Below are positions 17,863 through 26,522 of a stretch of 64,000 bases of DNA, piece after piece. Both the position numbers and the translations under genes were made by a program. The first letter of the stretch is position 1; the number at the start of each line of letters is the position of its first letter. The notes beneath the pieces are model-generated. The model had not been told where the DNA came from and ran no database searches. It was given only the letters and a program-made list of their open reading frames with translations. Source of the stretch: Sphingomonas sp. Root710. Its GTDB lineage: Bacteria; Pseudomonadota; Alphaproteobacteria; Sphingomonadales; Sphingomonadaceae. The DNA lies in contig NZ_LMIB01000016.1 in the NCBI RefSeq assembly GCF_001429065.1, positions 319,684 through 383,683 of the forward strand. The letters are read 5' to 3'.

Positions 17863-18030
17863 ATGGCCAAGCCGACCACCGTCAAGATCAAGCTCGTCAG
17901 CTCGGCTGACACCGGCTTCTTCTACGTCACCAAGAAGAATCCGCGCACCCAGACCGAGAAGCTGAGCTTCCGCAAGTACGACCCGGTCGTGCGCAAGCAT
18001 GTCGACTTCAAGGAAGCCAAGATCAAGTAA
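17863..18030 (+). CDS. rpmG: 50S ribosomal protein L33
   Basis: A 55-residue open frame from ATG 17863 to TAA 18030 encodes L33 of the large ribosomal subunit (starts [20 protein letters not shown], contains YVTKKNPR and ends VDFKEAKIK). It lacks the paired CxxC zinc ligands, as in the alphaproteobacterial type. It is a monocistronic unit, with a candidate promoter and leader hairpin upstream and an intrinsic terminator just downstream. Confidence 0.97.
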   Translation: MAKPTTVKIKLVSSADTGFFYVTKKNPRTQTEKLSFRKYDPVVRKHVDFKEAKIK

Positions 18031-18075
18031 TCTGGCCGGGCTGTTCGCGGCCCGCTGATTGCCTGAAGGCCCTAG

Positions 18076-18113
18076 CGCCCGCCCTTACCCGGCGGGCGTT
18101 TGCGTTATTGTTT
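18076..18113 (+). terminator. Intrinsic terminator of rpmG
   Basis: CGCCCGCC (18076-18083) and GGCGGGCG (18091-18098) pair perfectly across a 7-nt loop and are followed by a T-rich tail (TTTGCGTTATTGTTT). Confidence 0.8.
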
Positions 18114-18123
18114 GGCCTCAGTC

Positions 18124-18450
18124 GCCGGCGGTCACATCCGTGACCCACGGCTCGCTTTGCGAGCCGATCTCCGCCTACGGACTGCCCCCGGCAGTCCGCG
18201 GATCGGCTCCGATCCTCTCCGGACTGCGTCCGGGTCCGGCGCGCGCTTCGCGCTTGCGGAGCCCTGACGGGCTCCGACGCTGAACTCTAGTGAAGAATCG
18301 GGACGCGTGGCGTCCCACAAGGCCGAACGGCCGCCCGAGCTTATGCGAGGATCGTAGGCGACCAGCGGACTGCCGGGGGCAGTCCGCCGCCGAAGATCGG
18401 CTTACAGAGCAAGCCGTGGGCAGGGCGGATGCCCTGCGCCCGGCGCTTGA
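18124..18450. repeat. Composite palindromic element of about 300 bp
   Basis: Almost all of the 439-nt spacer 18031-18469 after the rpmG terminator is nested palindromes (CGGCTCGC/GCGAGCCG, GGACTGCC/GGCAGTCC, GGAGCC/GGCTCC, GACGC/GCGTC, GGCCGTTCGGCC-type). The left part, around 18135-18215, and the right part, around 18350-18440, are imperfect inverted copies of each other. Half-copies occur elsewhere: the left motif at 7931-7977 and the right motif at 22294-22325. No protein-coding frame here looks real. Confidence 0.75.
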
Positions 18451-18469
18451 GGGCTAAATCAAAAGACTC

Positions 18470-18865
18470 TTACCCCGCCCTTTTAAACCCGTCGCCCAGC
18501 GGCCCGGCCAGTCCCTCGACCGCCGAGACGAATCGGCTCACCGAGATCGGCTTGGAAACATAGGCGTCGGCCCCCGCCTGGCGGACGCGACCTTCGTCGC
18601 CCTTGCCGGCATAGGCGGTGACCGCCATCACCGGGATCGAATCGAGCGCGGCTTCGGCCTTCATCAGGCGGATCAGCTCGACCCCGCTGATGTGCGGCAG
18701 CTGAATATCCATGATCACCAGATGGGGGATGAAGGCGCGAATCGCGTCGAGCGCCTCGCGCGCGTCGCGAACCGTGCGGACCTCGGCGCCATGCGCCTCG
18801 AGCAGGTCACGGAAGAGCCGAAGGTTCAGCTCATTATCCTCGACAATCAGGACTTTTTTCGCCAC
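18470..18865 (-). CDS. divK: Single-domain response regulator DivK
   Basis: The 131-residue receiver protein starts MAKKVLIVEDNELNLRLF and has the acidic pair Glu9/Asp10, the phospho-acceptor Asp53 (VIMDIQLP), Thr in VTAYAGKGDE and Lys in YVSKPIS. It closely fits DivK of Caulobacter, which controls CtrA activity through DivJ, PleC and CckA during the cell cycle. The divergent DUF3572 neighbour, common next to divK in alphaproteobacteria, supports this. No output domain is present. Confidence 0.93.
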   Translation of the reverse strand: MAKKVLIVEDNELNLRLFRDLLEAHGAEVRTVRDAREALDAIRAFIPHLVIMDIQLPHISGVELIRLMKAEAALDSIPVMAVTAYAGKGDEGRVRQAGADAYVSKPISVSRFVSAVEGLAGPLGDGFKRAG

Positions 18866-18900
18866 GGCTGCAACACCTACCCGAGCTTCGAGCCTAAGTC

Positions 18901-19212
18901 ATGCCCCCCGCAGAATCCAACCCCGCGAATCTACGAGGCGGGCATAGCGAAAACAGGACGGTGACGGCGCTGAATGCGCTCGTCTGGACGCTCGAGGACC
19001 CCGCGCGCGCGAAGCGGCTGCTCGACCTGACCGGGCTGACCCCCGATGCGTTGCGCGCGGGCGCCGGGGACGCGCATGTCCTGGGGGCGCTGCTCGATTT
19101 CCTGGCGGCGCACGAGCCCGACCTGATCGCCTGCGCGGAAGCGATCGGGGTATCGCCCGGGGACCTTATCCGCGTCCGCGATGCGCTGACATCCGGAGGC
19201 CATGAGGGATGA
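18901..19212 (+). CDS. DUF3572-family protein
   Basis: A 103-residue cytoplasmic helical protein of the DUF3572 family, known as the divergent neighbour of divK in many alphaproteobacteria. Family traits are the TALNALVWTLEDP start of the domain, LTGLTPDALR and a FLAAHEPDLIACAEA block. ATG 18901 gives about 20 extra residues; GTG at 18961, just before the domain, is an alternative start. It overlaps the next gene by 4 nt (ATGA). Function is unknown. Confidence 0.8.
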   Translation: MPPAESNPANLRGGHSENRTVTALNALVWTLEDPARAKRLLDLTGLTPDALRAGAGDAHVLGALLDFLAAHEPDLIACAEAIGVSPGDLIRVRDALTSGGHEG

Positions 19213-19826
19213 GCCGCCCGCTGCTGATCACCGATTGCGACGAGGTCCTCCTCCACATGGTGACCCCGTTCGAAGCCTGGCTCGACGAGGCGCACGACAT
19301 CGCCTTCGCGATGGAGCAGCCCGACTTCGTCAACGCACTGACCCGCCGCGCCGACAACAGCGTGGTCGAGACCGAGCATATCGGCCCGCTGCTCGACCGC
19401 TTCTTCACCACCGAGATGCACCGCCAGACGCTGGTGCCGTATGCGGCCCGGGCGCTGGCGACGATCGCCGAGCTGGCCGACATCGTGGTGCTGACCAACC
19501 TGACCGACGAATTCCACGGCAGCCGCGTCGCCCAGCTCGACGCGGTCGGCATCCGCCACCGCGTCCAGTGCAACCAGGGGGGCAAGGGCAAGCCGGTCGC
19601 CGACATCGTCGCCGAATATGGGCCGAGCGTCACGGTCTTCGTCGACGACCTCGCCCAGCATCACGCTTCGGTCGCGCGCCATGCGCCCGAGGTGTTCCGC
19701 CTCCACATGATCGCCGAACCCCGCATCGCCCGCCACCGCGCGCCCGCGCCCGACGCGCATGCGCGGATCGACGACTGGGCCGACGCGCTGCCCTGGATCA
19801 TCGCCAGGTTTGCCGGTGAAGAGTGA
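19209..19826 (+). CDS. HAD-like hydrolase
   Basis: A 205-residue protein with the HAD nucleophile motif ITDCDEVLL (Asp9, Asp11), a motif II Thr in VVLTNLTDE, a Lys in GGKGKPV and acidic motif IV in VFVDDLAQHH. It has the helical cap expected between motifs I and II. Translationally coupled to the DUF3572 gene. The substrate cannot be told from sequence. Confidence 0.8.
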   Translation: MSRPLLITDCDEVLLHMVTPFEAWLDEAHDIAFAMEQPDFVNALTRRADNSVVETEHIGPLLDRFFTTEMHRQTLVPYAARALATIAELADIVVLTNLTDEFHGSRVAQLDAVGIRHRVQCNQGGKGKPVADIVAEYGPSVTVFVDDLAQHHASVARHAPEVFRLHMIAEPRIARHRAPAPDAHARIDDWADALPWIIARFAGEE

Positions 19827-19925
19827 TTTGCGCCCGGCTGTGCCGGGAGCGGGGCGGTGCCGAAACTGCGAAGCGCAGCAAAGCGCCCGCTTGACGCTAT
19901 AAGCGTTAACAGGACAGAAGACCGC

Positions 19926-20393
19926 ATGAGCATCGACGCGCGTATCGCCGACCTCGGCATCACCCTTCCCGCCCCGGCCGCGCCGGTCGCGTCCTATGTC
20001 CCGGCGGTCGAGGTGAATGGCACCCTCTATATTTCTGGCCAGCTGCCGTTTCGCGAGGACGGCAGCATCGTCACCGGCCGGCTGGGCCAGGATGTCGACC
20101 TCGCGGCGGGCGTGGACGCGGCGAAGCGCTGCGGGATCATGCTGATCGCGCAGATCAAGGCTGCGCTGGGCGGCGATCTGTCGCGGGTCGAGCGGATCGT
20201 CAAGCTGGGCGCCTTCGTCTCGTCCACCGCCGACTTCACCGATCAGGCCAAGGTGGCCAATGGCGCGTCGGAGCTGATGCAGGCGGTGTTCGGCGAGGCC
20301 GGCCGCCACGCCCGCAGCGCGGTGGCGACGCCGGTTCTGCCGCTGGGGGCCGCCGTGGAGATCGACGCCATTGTCGCTGTTCGGCCTCTTTGA
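19926..20393 (+). CDS. RidA/YjgF-family protein
   Basis: Starting at ATG 19926, this 155-residue protein belongs to the RidA/YER057c/UK114 superfamily, whose members hydrolyse reactive enamine and imine intermediates or act as related deaminases. Recognisable stretches are NGTLYISGQLPF, TGRLGQDVDLAAG and a C-terminal ARSAVATPVLPLGAAVEIDA strand with the family Arg near residue 134. It is longer at the N-terminus than the archetypal RidA and matches the COG0251-like subgroup often found in alphaproteobacteria. It overlaps the next gene by 23 nt. Confidence 0.88.
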   Translation: MSIDARIADLGITLPAPAAPVASYVPAVEVNGTLYISGQLPFREDGSIVTGRLGQDVDLAAGVDAAKRCGIMLIAQIKAALGGDLSRVERIVKLGAFVSSTADFTDQAKVANGASELMQAVFGEAGRHARSAVATPVLPLGAAVEIDAIVAVRPL

Positions 20394-21132
20394 CCGGTTC
20401 CGTTTTCCCGTCCCCGACGCCCGGCGCGTCGGCTTTCTGACGCGCACGCCCTTCGCCGACCGCGGGCTGCACGGCCAGCGCCATCCCGAGAACAGCCGCG
20501 CCGCGATCGAGGCGGCGGTGTCGATGGGCTATGGCGTCAAGGTCGACGTCCAGTTCAGCCTCGACGGGCTGGCCTATGTCATCACCGATCCGACGATCGA
20601 CCGGGTCACCGAGGAAAGCGGCCAGATCCGCCATCTGTCGGGCAAGCATCTCGCCGAGATCAGGCTGCGCAACAGCGACGAGACGATTCCGCAGCTCAAG
20701 GAGATATTGGGCCTCGTCGCCGGGCGCACGCCGGTGCTCGTCGAGCTGAAGGCGATCGAAGGCCATGTCTCGCAGCTGTGCGTCGCGGTGCGCCATGCGA
20801 TCGAGGGCTATCGCGGCGAGGCGGCGGTGATGTCGCTGCATGGCGAGGTGCCGCGCTGGTTCGCATCGCATGGCGAGCGGATCACCCGCGGGCTGATGCT
20901 GTCCGACGCCAGTGCCTATGCCAAGGAGGAGAGCAGCGAGAAGATCAAGGCGCTGTGGCGCGCGCGGCCCGAATTCCTGGTGATCGACATCCACGACCTG
21001 CCCAACCGCTTCGCCGCGCGGCAGCGCAGGCGCGGCATCCCGATCCTGACCTGGCCGGTGCGGTCGGCCGAGCAACAGGCGATCGCCGCCGATTGCGCCG
21101 ATCAGATCATCTTCGAGGCCCCGGGATGGTGA
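20371..21132 (+). CDS. GDPD-family protein, probable pseudoenzyme
   Basis: The 253-residue protein has the glycerophosphodiester phosphodiesterase TIM-barrel layout, but the active site is altered. The usual AHRG becomes ADRG (residue about 30), the metal-binding E-x-D becomes KVDV (about 56), and the second catalytic His-Asp becomes ITDP (about 69). ENSRAA and the later ELKAIEG are kept. So both catalytic histidines and one metal ligand are missing, and it is unlikely to have normal GDPD activity. The TTG start at 20371 overlaps the RidA gene by 23 nt. A binding or regulatory role in lipid metabolism is conceivable but unproven. Confidence 0.75.
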   Translation: MSLFGLFDRFRFPVPDARRVGFLTRTPFADRGLHGQRHPENSRAAIEAAVSMGYGVKVDVQFSLDGLAYVITDPTIDRVTEESGQIRHLSGKHLAEIRLRNSDETIPQLKEILGLVAGRTPVLVELKAIEGHVSQLCVAVRHAIEGYRGEAAVMSLHGEVPRWFASHGERITRGLMLSDASAYAKEESSEKIKALWRARPEFLVIDIHDLPNRFAARQRRRGIPILTWPVRSAEQQAIAADCADQIIFEAPGW

Positions 21133-21139
21133 GCGAGCC

Positions 21140-22270
21140 GTGACCGATATTTCCGCTCGGATGGCGGAGGGGGTTGCCAGTTTCACGCGCGATGATTGGG
21201 ACGCCTGCGCCGGGCACGACAATCCCTTCGTCAGCCATGATTTCCTGAGTGCGCTCGAAGATTCGGGCAGCGCGGTGGCGCGGACCGGGTGGCAGCCGGT
21301 GCCGATCGCGATCGACGGGCCCGACGGCAGGCCCGCCGCGATCCTGCCCGCTTATGCCAAGAGCCACAGCCAGGGCGAATATGTGTTCGACCATGGCTGG
21401 GCCGACGCCTGGCAGCGCGCGGGCGGGGACTATTATCCCAAACTGCAGATCGCGGCCCCGTTCAGTCCTGTTCCCGGTCCTCGATTGCTGCTGCGCGACC
21501 CGTCGCTGGCCGCGCCGCTGATCGCCGCCGCCGAGATGGTGGTGCGCAACAACGAGCTGTCCTCGGCGCACGCGACCTTCGTCGAGCCCGGCCAGATCGG
21601 CCTGTTCGAGGATGCCGGCTGGCTGATCCGCACCGACCGCCAGTTTCACTGGAGCAACCGCGGCTATGCGAGCTTCGATGATTTCCTCGGCCAACTCACC
21701 TCGCGCAAGCGCAAGGCGATCCGCAAGGAACGCGCCGCGGCGGTCGAAGGTCTGGAGATCGTCCATCTGAGCGGCGATGCCATTGAGGAGCGGCATTGGG
21801 ACGCCTTCTGGCAATTCTACCAGGATACCGGCGCGCGCAAATGGGGCCGCCCCTATCTCAGCCGCGCCTTCTTCACCCTGCTGGGGCAGCGGATGGCGGA
21901 CCGGGTGCTGCTGATCATGGCGCTGCGCGACGGCACGCCGATTGCGGGGGCGCTCAACCTGATCGGCGCCGACGCGCTCTACGGCCGCAACTGGGGCTGC
22001 ATCGAGGAGGTGCCCTTTCTGCATTTCGAGCTCTGCTACTATCAGGCGATCGAAGCGGCGATCGCACGCGGGCTGCAACGGGTCGAAGCCGGAGCGCAGG
22101 GCGAACACAAGCTGGCGCGCGGCTATGAGCCGGTGCCGACCTTCTCGGCGCACTTCATCCCCAATCCGGGGTTCCGCAAAGCCGTGGCCGATTATCTGGA
22201 GCGCGAGCGCGCGGCGGTGGCCATGAATATCACGGATTTGGCCGAATATACGCCGTTCAAGAAAAGCTGA
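21140..22270 (+). CDS. COG3146-type N-acyltransferase (GNAT-like)
   Basis: A 376-residue protein of the COG3146/DUF482 family of predicted acyltransferases with a double GNAT fold. Typical blocks are NPFVSHDFLSALEDSGS near the N-terminus, YVFDHGWADAWQRAGG, LTSRKRKAIRKERAA and GRNWGCIEEVPFLHFELCYY. It starts 7 nt after the GDPD-like gene and probably shares its message. Some relatives are linked with peptidoglycan or cell-envelope acylation, but the substrate is unknown here. Confidence 0.85.
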   Translation: MTDISARMAEGVASFTRDDWDACAGHDNPFVSHDFLSALEDSGSAVARTGWQPVPIAIDGPDGRPAAILPAYAKSHSQGEYVFDHGWADAWQRAGGDYYPKLQIAAPFSPVPGPRLLLRDPSLAAPLIAAAEMVVRNNELSSAHATFVEPGQIGLFEDAGWLIRTDRQFHWSNRGYASFDDFLGQLTSRKRKAIRKERAAAVEGLEIVHLSGDAIEERHWDAFWQFYQDTGARKWGRPYLSRAFFTLLGQRMADRVLLIMALRDGTPIAGALNLIGADALYGRNWGCIEEVPFLHFELCYYQAIEAAIARGLQRVEAGAQGEHKLARGYEPVPTFSAHFIPNPGFRKAVADYLERERAAVAMNITDLAEYTPFKKS

Positions 22271-22293
22271 TCCGGGACATTTTAGTGGCCCGC

Positions 22294-22390
22294 AAGGCTG
22301 AACGGCCGCCCGAGCTTATGCGAGGAAGCCAAGGCCAGCGCAGGCTGGCCGCCCGGCGTTTGAGGGCGCCCGCACAAGCGCGGGCTAACA
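22294..22390. repeat. Half-copy of the palindromic element seen at 18124-18450
   Basis: AAGGCTGAACGGCCGCCCGA (22294 onwards) through TTATGCGAGGA repeats 18320-18351 with one change. It is followed by GGCCAGCGCAGGCTGGCC and GCGCCCGCACAAGCGCGGGC-like hairpins. It lies between the acyltransferase stop and the convergent Sel1-like gene and may end transcripts from both sides. Confidence 0.75.
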
Positions 22391-22392
22391 AA

Positions 22393-22689
22393 CTACGCCG
22401 CCAAGCGATTCCCGAAGCCGAGCATCGCGCGCGCCTGGCGCTGTGCCTCGATGATCTCGCGCGCGGTCATGTCCTCGGCGATCTCGGCGCGGCATTCCAT
22501 CGCGCGGAGATTGCCGCCGAGGGCTGCGATGTTGAACCATTTATGCGCCGCGATCAGATCGAGCGGGCAGCCGTCGGCCCCCGCCGAGAAGGAGACGCCC
22601 AGTTCGAAACAGGCGTCGATATCGCCGCGCATCGCGTCGCGCAGACGCGATTCGGTCAGGAAGTGCTGCGACTTGAGACTGTGACCCAT
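22393..22689 (-). CDS. Sel1-repeat-like small protein
   Basis: A 98-residue helical protein with one clear Sel1-like unit: ACFELGVSFSAG followed by DLIAAHKWFNIAALGGNL, the AxxxLG...A..WF..AA..G pattern. Sel1 repeats mediate protein-protein contacts. No signal peptide is present, so it is probably cytoplasmic. Its role is unknown. Confidence 0.75.
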   Translation of the reverse strand: MGHSLKSQHFLTESRLRDAMRGDIDACFELGVSFSAGADGCPLDLIAAHKWFNIAALGGNLRAMECRAEIAEDMTAREIIEAQRQARAMLGFGNRLAA

Positions 22690-22787
22690 AGCTCGCTCCC
22701 ATCAAATGCGGGAGCGTGGCGGCACATCTTGCTGGTCGACCGCCTCGGTCCCAACAAGGTTAACGGCGCGGTGGGGATGTTTTTAAA

Positions 22788-23633
22788 TCAGGGCGCCTCG
22801 ACCCCAAGATTGTCGATCAGCCGGGTCTTGCCGAGCTTCGCCGCCGCGATCAGCCGGGCGGGGCCGTCGAGCCGCTCGACCGGCTCAAGCGTCGCGGCGT
22901 CGACCAGCGCGACATAGTCGATCGGGCTGAAGCCGGCCTCGCCCAGCCGCGCCACCGCCGCCGCCAGCGCCGCGGCGACATCGCCGCCGCGTTCGATCAC
23001 GGCCTTGGCCTCGCCGAGCGCGCGGGGCAAAGCGCGCGCCACCAGCCGCTCGTCCGGGCTGAGATAGGCGTTGCGCGAGGAGAGGGCGAGCCCGTCATCG
23101 TCGCGCTGGGTGGGCACGCCGACGATCTCGATAGGCATGTCGAGATCGGCGACGAAGCGGCGGATCACGGCGAGCTGCTGATAATCCTTCTCGCCGAAGA
23201 AGGCGATGTCGGGGGTCACCTGCTGGAACAGCTTGGTGACCACGGTCGCCACCCCGGCGAAATGGCCGGGCCGGGCTGCGCCGTCCCAGCGTTCGCTGAC
23301 CCCGCCGACCGAGATGCTGGTCGCGAAGCCGGCCGGGTACATGGCGGCGACGTCAGGCGCCCACAGCAGAGCCGCGCCCGCCGCCTCGAGCAGCGCGACA
23401 TCGGCTGCCTCCCGGCGCGGATAGGCGTCGAGATCCTCATTCGGGCCGAACTGGGTCGGGTTGACGAAGATCGACACGACGACCTGCGCTCCGCGCCCGC
23501 GCGCCGCGTCGACCAGCGCGATATGCCCGGCGTGGAGCGCGCCCATGGTCGGCACGAGCGCGACCTTGTCGCCACTTATCCTCAGTTTTGCGACCGCCGC
23601 GCGGAGATCGGCTATGTTCCGGACGATTTGCAC
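22788..23633 (-). CDS. panC: Pantothenate synthetase
   Basis: PanC joins pantoate and beta-alanine using ATP, giving vitamin B5. The 281-residue protein has the nucleotidyltransferase motif PTMGALHAGHIALV near residue 28, FVNPTQFGPNEDLDAYPR near 56, GEKDYQQLAVI near 146 and DDGLALSSRN near 180. Length is normal. It is divergent from mipZ, with 76 nt between the starts. Confidence 0.96.
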   Translation of the reverse strand: MQIVRNIADLRAAVAKLRISGDKVALVPTMGALHAGHIALVDAARGRGAQVVVSIFVNPTQFGPNEDLDAYPRREAADVALLEAAGAALLWAPDVAAMYPAGFATSISVGGVSERWDGAARPGHFAGVATVVTKLFQQVTPDIAFFGEKDYQQLAVIRRFVADLDMPIEIVGVPTQRDDDGLALSSRNAYLSPDERLVARALPRALGEAKAVIERGGDVAAALAAAVARLGEAGFSPIDYVALVDAATLEPVERLDGPARLIAAAKLGKTRLIDNLGVEAP

Positions 23634-23709
23634 TGACTATAGACCCCGGTTAGTTGCAAGCTCCTTGAACAAGGCCGGTCGCGCGATCAAGCGCGGTGCG
23701 GCGAGGGGA

Positions 23710-24525
23710 ATGGTTTTGTCGAACGCGCATCTGATCGTCTTCGCCAATGAAAAGGGCGGATCGGGAAAATCGACCACCGCGGTGCATGTCGCGGTGGCGC
23801 TGGCGACCGCGGGCAAGCGGGTGGCGACGATCGACCTCGACACCCGCCAGCGGACGCTGGCCCGCTATCTGGAAAATCGCGTCGCGACCCAGCAACGCAC
23901 CGGGGTGACGCTGCCGACGCCGGCGAGCGAGACCTTCGATCCCGCGCGCGGCCATGTCCTGCCCGACATGATCGCCGCCTTCGCCGCCGACCATGACGTC
24001 GTCGTCATAGATACGCCGGGCCGCGACGACGAGCATGCCCGTGCCGCGATCGAGCGCGCCGACACGCTGGTCACCCCGATCAACGACAGTTTCATCGATC
24101 TCGACCTGATCGGCCAGGTCGATCCCGAGACCTTCAAGATCCGCCGCCCGAGCTTCTATGCCGAATTGGTGTGGGACGCGCGCAAGGCGCGCGGGCGGCT
24201 CGACGGCGGCACGGTCGACTGGGTGCTGCTGCGCAACCGCCTCCAGCATCTCGAGGCGCGCAACATGCGCCGCGTCGCCGAGGCGATGCAGGAGCTGGCC
24301 AAGCGGGTCGGCTTCCGCGTCATCCCGGGTCTGTCCGAACGCGTCATCTATCGCGAGCTGTTCCCCAAGGGGCTTACCCTGCTCGACCTGAAGGCGATCG
24401 GCAGCGACGCCGGGCTGGGCCATATCGCCGCGCGGCAGGAGCTGCGCGAGATGGTGTCGGGCCTCGCGCTCTCGCAATGGCCGCAGCACCAGATGCAGGC
24501 GCCCAACCAGGCCGTGGCGGGGTGA
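23710..24525 (+). CDS. mipZ: ParA-like division-site regulator MipZ
   Basis: MipZ is a ParA-family ATPase that forms bipolar gradients through ParB and inhibits FtsZ except at midcell. The 271-residue protein has deviant Walker A NEKGGSGKSTTAVH, LDTRQRTLARYLENR, IDTPGRDD, TPINDSFIDLDLIG and the C-terminal RNRL...EARN and ERVIYRELFPKGLTLLDL blocks that mark MipZ. The ATG at 23710 follows a GAGG-like site very closely, and TTG at 23716 is an alternative with better spacing. The stop overlaps the start of the J-domain gene. Confidence 0.94.
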   Translation: MVLSNAHLIVFANEKGGSGKSTTAVHVAVALATAGKRVATIDLDTRQRTLARYLENRVATQQRTGVTLPTPASETFDPARGHVLPDMIAAFAADHDVVVIDTPGRDDEHARAAIERADTLVTPINDSFIDLDLIGQVDPETFKIRRPSFYAELVWDARKARGRLDGGTVDWVLLRNRLQHLEARNMRRVAEAMQELAKRVGFRVIPGLSERVIYRELFPKGLTLLDLKAIGSDAGLGHIAARQELREMVSGLALSQWPQHQMQAPNQAVAG

Positions 24526-24917
24526 TCCTGCTCCTGCTGGCGGCCGCCGCGGCCGCCTGGTGGATGTGGGGCCGCAGCCTCAGCCGCAACCAGCTCGTTG
24601 CCGCCGCGTCGGCGCTGGCCGGGGGTTTCTTGCTGCTGAAGGGCGCGTGGCAGATCGCGATCCCGATGTTCCTGCCCGGCATCTGGATGCTCGTCCAGCA
24701 GGGCCAGACCCCGCGCGCCGATCCGCCTGCGCGGATGGACCGTGACGAGGCCCGCCGCATCCTCGGGCTCGGCCCCGACGCGACCCCGCAGGACATCCAG
24801 GCCGCGCATCGCCGGCTGGTGGCGAAGGTCCATCCCGATCAGGGCGGATCGGCCGAACTCGCCAGCCGTGTGAATGCGGCGCGGGACATATTGCTGGCGG
24901 AACTGCCCCGGCGCTAA
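24522..24917 (+). CDS. Membrane-anchored J-domain protein
   Basis: A 131-residue protein from GTG 24522, overlapping the mipZ stop by 4 nt. The first 65 residues are hydrophobic (two segments, about 1-16 and 24-60), and the C-terminal 60 residues form a J domain with the HPD tripeptide in AKVHPDQGG. This resembles TIM14/DjlA-like co-chaperones that recruit DnaK to the membrane. Coupling with mipZ is conserved-looking but its meaning is unknown. Confidence 0.85.
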   Translation: MILLLLAAAAAAWWMWGRSLSRNQLVAAASALAGGFLLLKGAWQIAIPMFLPGIWMLVQQGQTPRADPPARMDRDEARRILGLGPDATPQDIQAAHRRLVAKVHPDQGGSAELASRVNAARDILLAELPRR

Positions 24918-24937
24918 GATGTTGGGACGAACATTCA

Positions 24938-24968
24938 CCCCTCCCCTCAAGGGGAGGGGCTTTCTTTG
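24938..24968 (+). terminator. Terminator-like hairpin, CCCCTCCCC family
   Basis: CCCCTCCCC (24938-24946) pairs perfectly with GGGGAGGGG (24951-24959) across a TCAA loop and is followed by CTTTCTTTG. It lies between the J-domain gene and the phosphoglucomutase gene, only 18 nt before the latter start, so some read-through is likely. Confidence 0.65.
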
Positions 24969-24985
24969 TCCATGGGAGGCCCCAT

Positions 24986-26368
24986 TTGACCCATCGTTTC
25001 GACCCGACCTCGCTGCGCGAATATGATATCCGCGGGATCGTGGGGAAGACGCTGGGGCCGCCCGACGCCTATGCGATCGGGCGCGGCTTCGCGACGCATG
25101 TCCGCCGCGCGGGCGGCACGCGGGTTGCGGTCGGCTGGGACGGGCGGGTCTCGTCCGAGTCCCTGCGCGACGAGCTGATCCGCGGCCTCACCGAAAGCGG
25201 GGTCGACGTCGTCCGCACCGGCCTCGGCCCCACGCCGATGCTCTATTTCGCCGAAGCGACACTCGAGGTCGACGGCGGCATCCAGATCACCGGCAGCCAC
25301 AATCCCGCCGACTATAACGGCTTCAAGATGGTGCTCCACCACAAGCCCTTCTTCGCCGATTCGATCCAGTCGATCGGCCGCATGGCCGCCGAGGGCGATT
25401 GGGACGAGGGCGCGGGCACGGTCAGCGACGCGGATATCGAGGACCTCTATGTCGACCGGCTGCTCCAGGATTTTTCGGGACACGCGTTCCGGATCGGCTG
25501 GGACAACGGCAATGGCGCTGGCGGCCGCATCCTCGAGAAGCTCGTCAGGAAACTGCCCGGCGAGCATCATGTCCTTTATGCCGAGATCGACGGGCGTTTC
25601 CCGCATCACCATCCCGACCCGACCGAGGAGAAGAATCTCGCCGACCTGAAGGCGCTCGTTGCCGAGAAGCAGCTCGACTTCGGCATCGCCTTCGACGGCG
25701 ACGCCGACCGGATCGGCGCAATCGACGGGCAGGGCCGGGTCGTCTGGGGCGACCAGATTCTCTCGATCCTCGCCGAGCCGGTGCTGAAGGACGTCCCCGG
25801 CGGCACGATCATCGCCGACGTGAAGGCCAGCCAGGCGCTGTTCGACCGCATCGCCGAACTGGGCGGCACGCCCTGCATGTGGAAGACCGGCCACAGCCTG
25901 ATCAAGGTCAAGATGGCCGAGACCCACAGCCCGCTGGCGGGCGAGATGTCAGGCCATATCTTCTTCAAGCATCGCTGGTACGGCTTCGACGACGCGCTCT
26001 ATTCGGCGGTGCGCTTCATTGAGGCGATCAGCCAGCTCGGCGGCTCGCTGACCGCGCTGAAGGACCGCATGCCCGCACTGGTCAACACGCCCGAGCTGCG
26101 CTTCCAGGTCGACGAGAGCCGCAAGTTCAAGGTGGTCGAGGAAGTGCTCGACCGGCTGGAGGCGAGCGGCGCGCAGGTCGATCGCACCGACGGCGCCCGG
26201 GTCAACACCCCCGATGGCTGGTGGCTGCTGCGCGCGTCGAACACCCAGGACGTGCTGGTGGCGCGCGCCGAGGCGAGGGACCAGCCCGCGCTCGACCGGC
26301 TGCTCGCCGAGATCGACGCGCAGCTCGCCGCGTCGGGGCTGGAGCGCGGCCCGCAGGCGGGGCATTGA
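24986..26368 (+). CDS. pgmG: Phosphomannomutase/phosphoglucomutase
   Basis: The 460-residue enzyme interconverts the 1- and 6-phosphates of mannose and glucose, feeding nucleotide sugars for exopolysaccharide and LPS. It has the catalytic phosphoserine loop [11 protein letters not shown] near residue 100, the metal loop DGDADR near residue 239, the sugar loop GEMSGH near 318 and the phosphate loop RASNT near 416. This domain order matches the AlgC/PgmG group; pgmG is the name used in sphingan-producing Sphingomonas. Assignment to the bifunctional type is from length and motifs. Confidence 0.9.
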   Translation: MTHRFDPTSLREYDIRGIVGKTLGPPDAYAIGRGFATHVRRAGGTRVAVGWDGRVSSESLRDELIRGLTESGVDVVRTGLGPTPMLYFAEATLEVDGGIQITGSHNPADYNGFKMVLHHKPFFADSIQSIGRMAAEGDWDEGAGTVSDADIEDLYVDRLLQDFSGHAFRIGWDNGNGAGGRILEKLVRKLPGEHHVLYAEIDGRFPHHHPDPTEEKNLADLKALVAEKQLDFGIAFDGDADRIGAIDGQGRVVWGDQILSILAEPVLKDVPGGTIIADVKASQALFDRIAELGGTPCMWKTGHSLIKVKMAETHSPLAGEMSGHIFFKHRWYGFDDALYSAVRFIEAISQLGGSLTALKDRMPALVNTPELRFQVDESRKFKVVEEVLDRLEASGAQVDRTDGARVNTPDGWWLLRASNTQDVLVARAEARDQPALDRLLAEIDAQLAASGLERGPQAGH

Positions 26369-26396
26369 TACGCCTTCTGCCCCTGCCAATCCAAAA

Positions 26397-26509
26397 CCGC
26401 TCATCCTGAGGAGCCATTGAGCGGAGGCGAAGCCGTAGCCGAAAAGGCGTCTCGAAGGGTCCTTCGAGACGGGTCTTCGCCAAGCTCAGCCCCTCCTCAG
26501 GATGAGCGG
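26397..26509. repeat. Inverted-repeat element, CCGCTCATCCTGAG family (copy 1)
   Basis: CCGCTCATCCTGAGGAGC at the left and its complement ending CTCAGGATGAGCGG at the right flank a core with CCTTCGAGACG hairpin motifs. It sits between pgmG and the Lhr helicase. Second copy at 32674-32820. Confidence 0.9.
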
Positions 26510-26522
26510 ATAGGGATTTGGG

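Noticed and set aside
18031-18469. Possible non-coding RNA gene in the rpmG-divK spacer
   Set aside because: The structure is explained by nested mobile palindromes shared with other sites; no promoter or known RNA family was evident.
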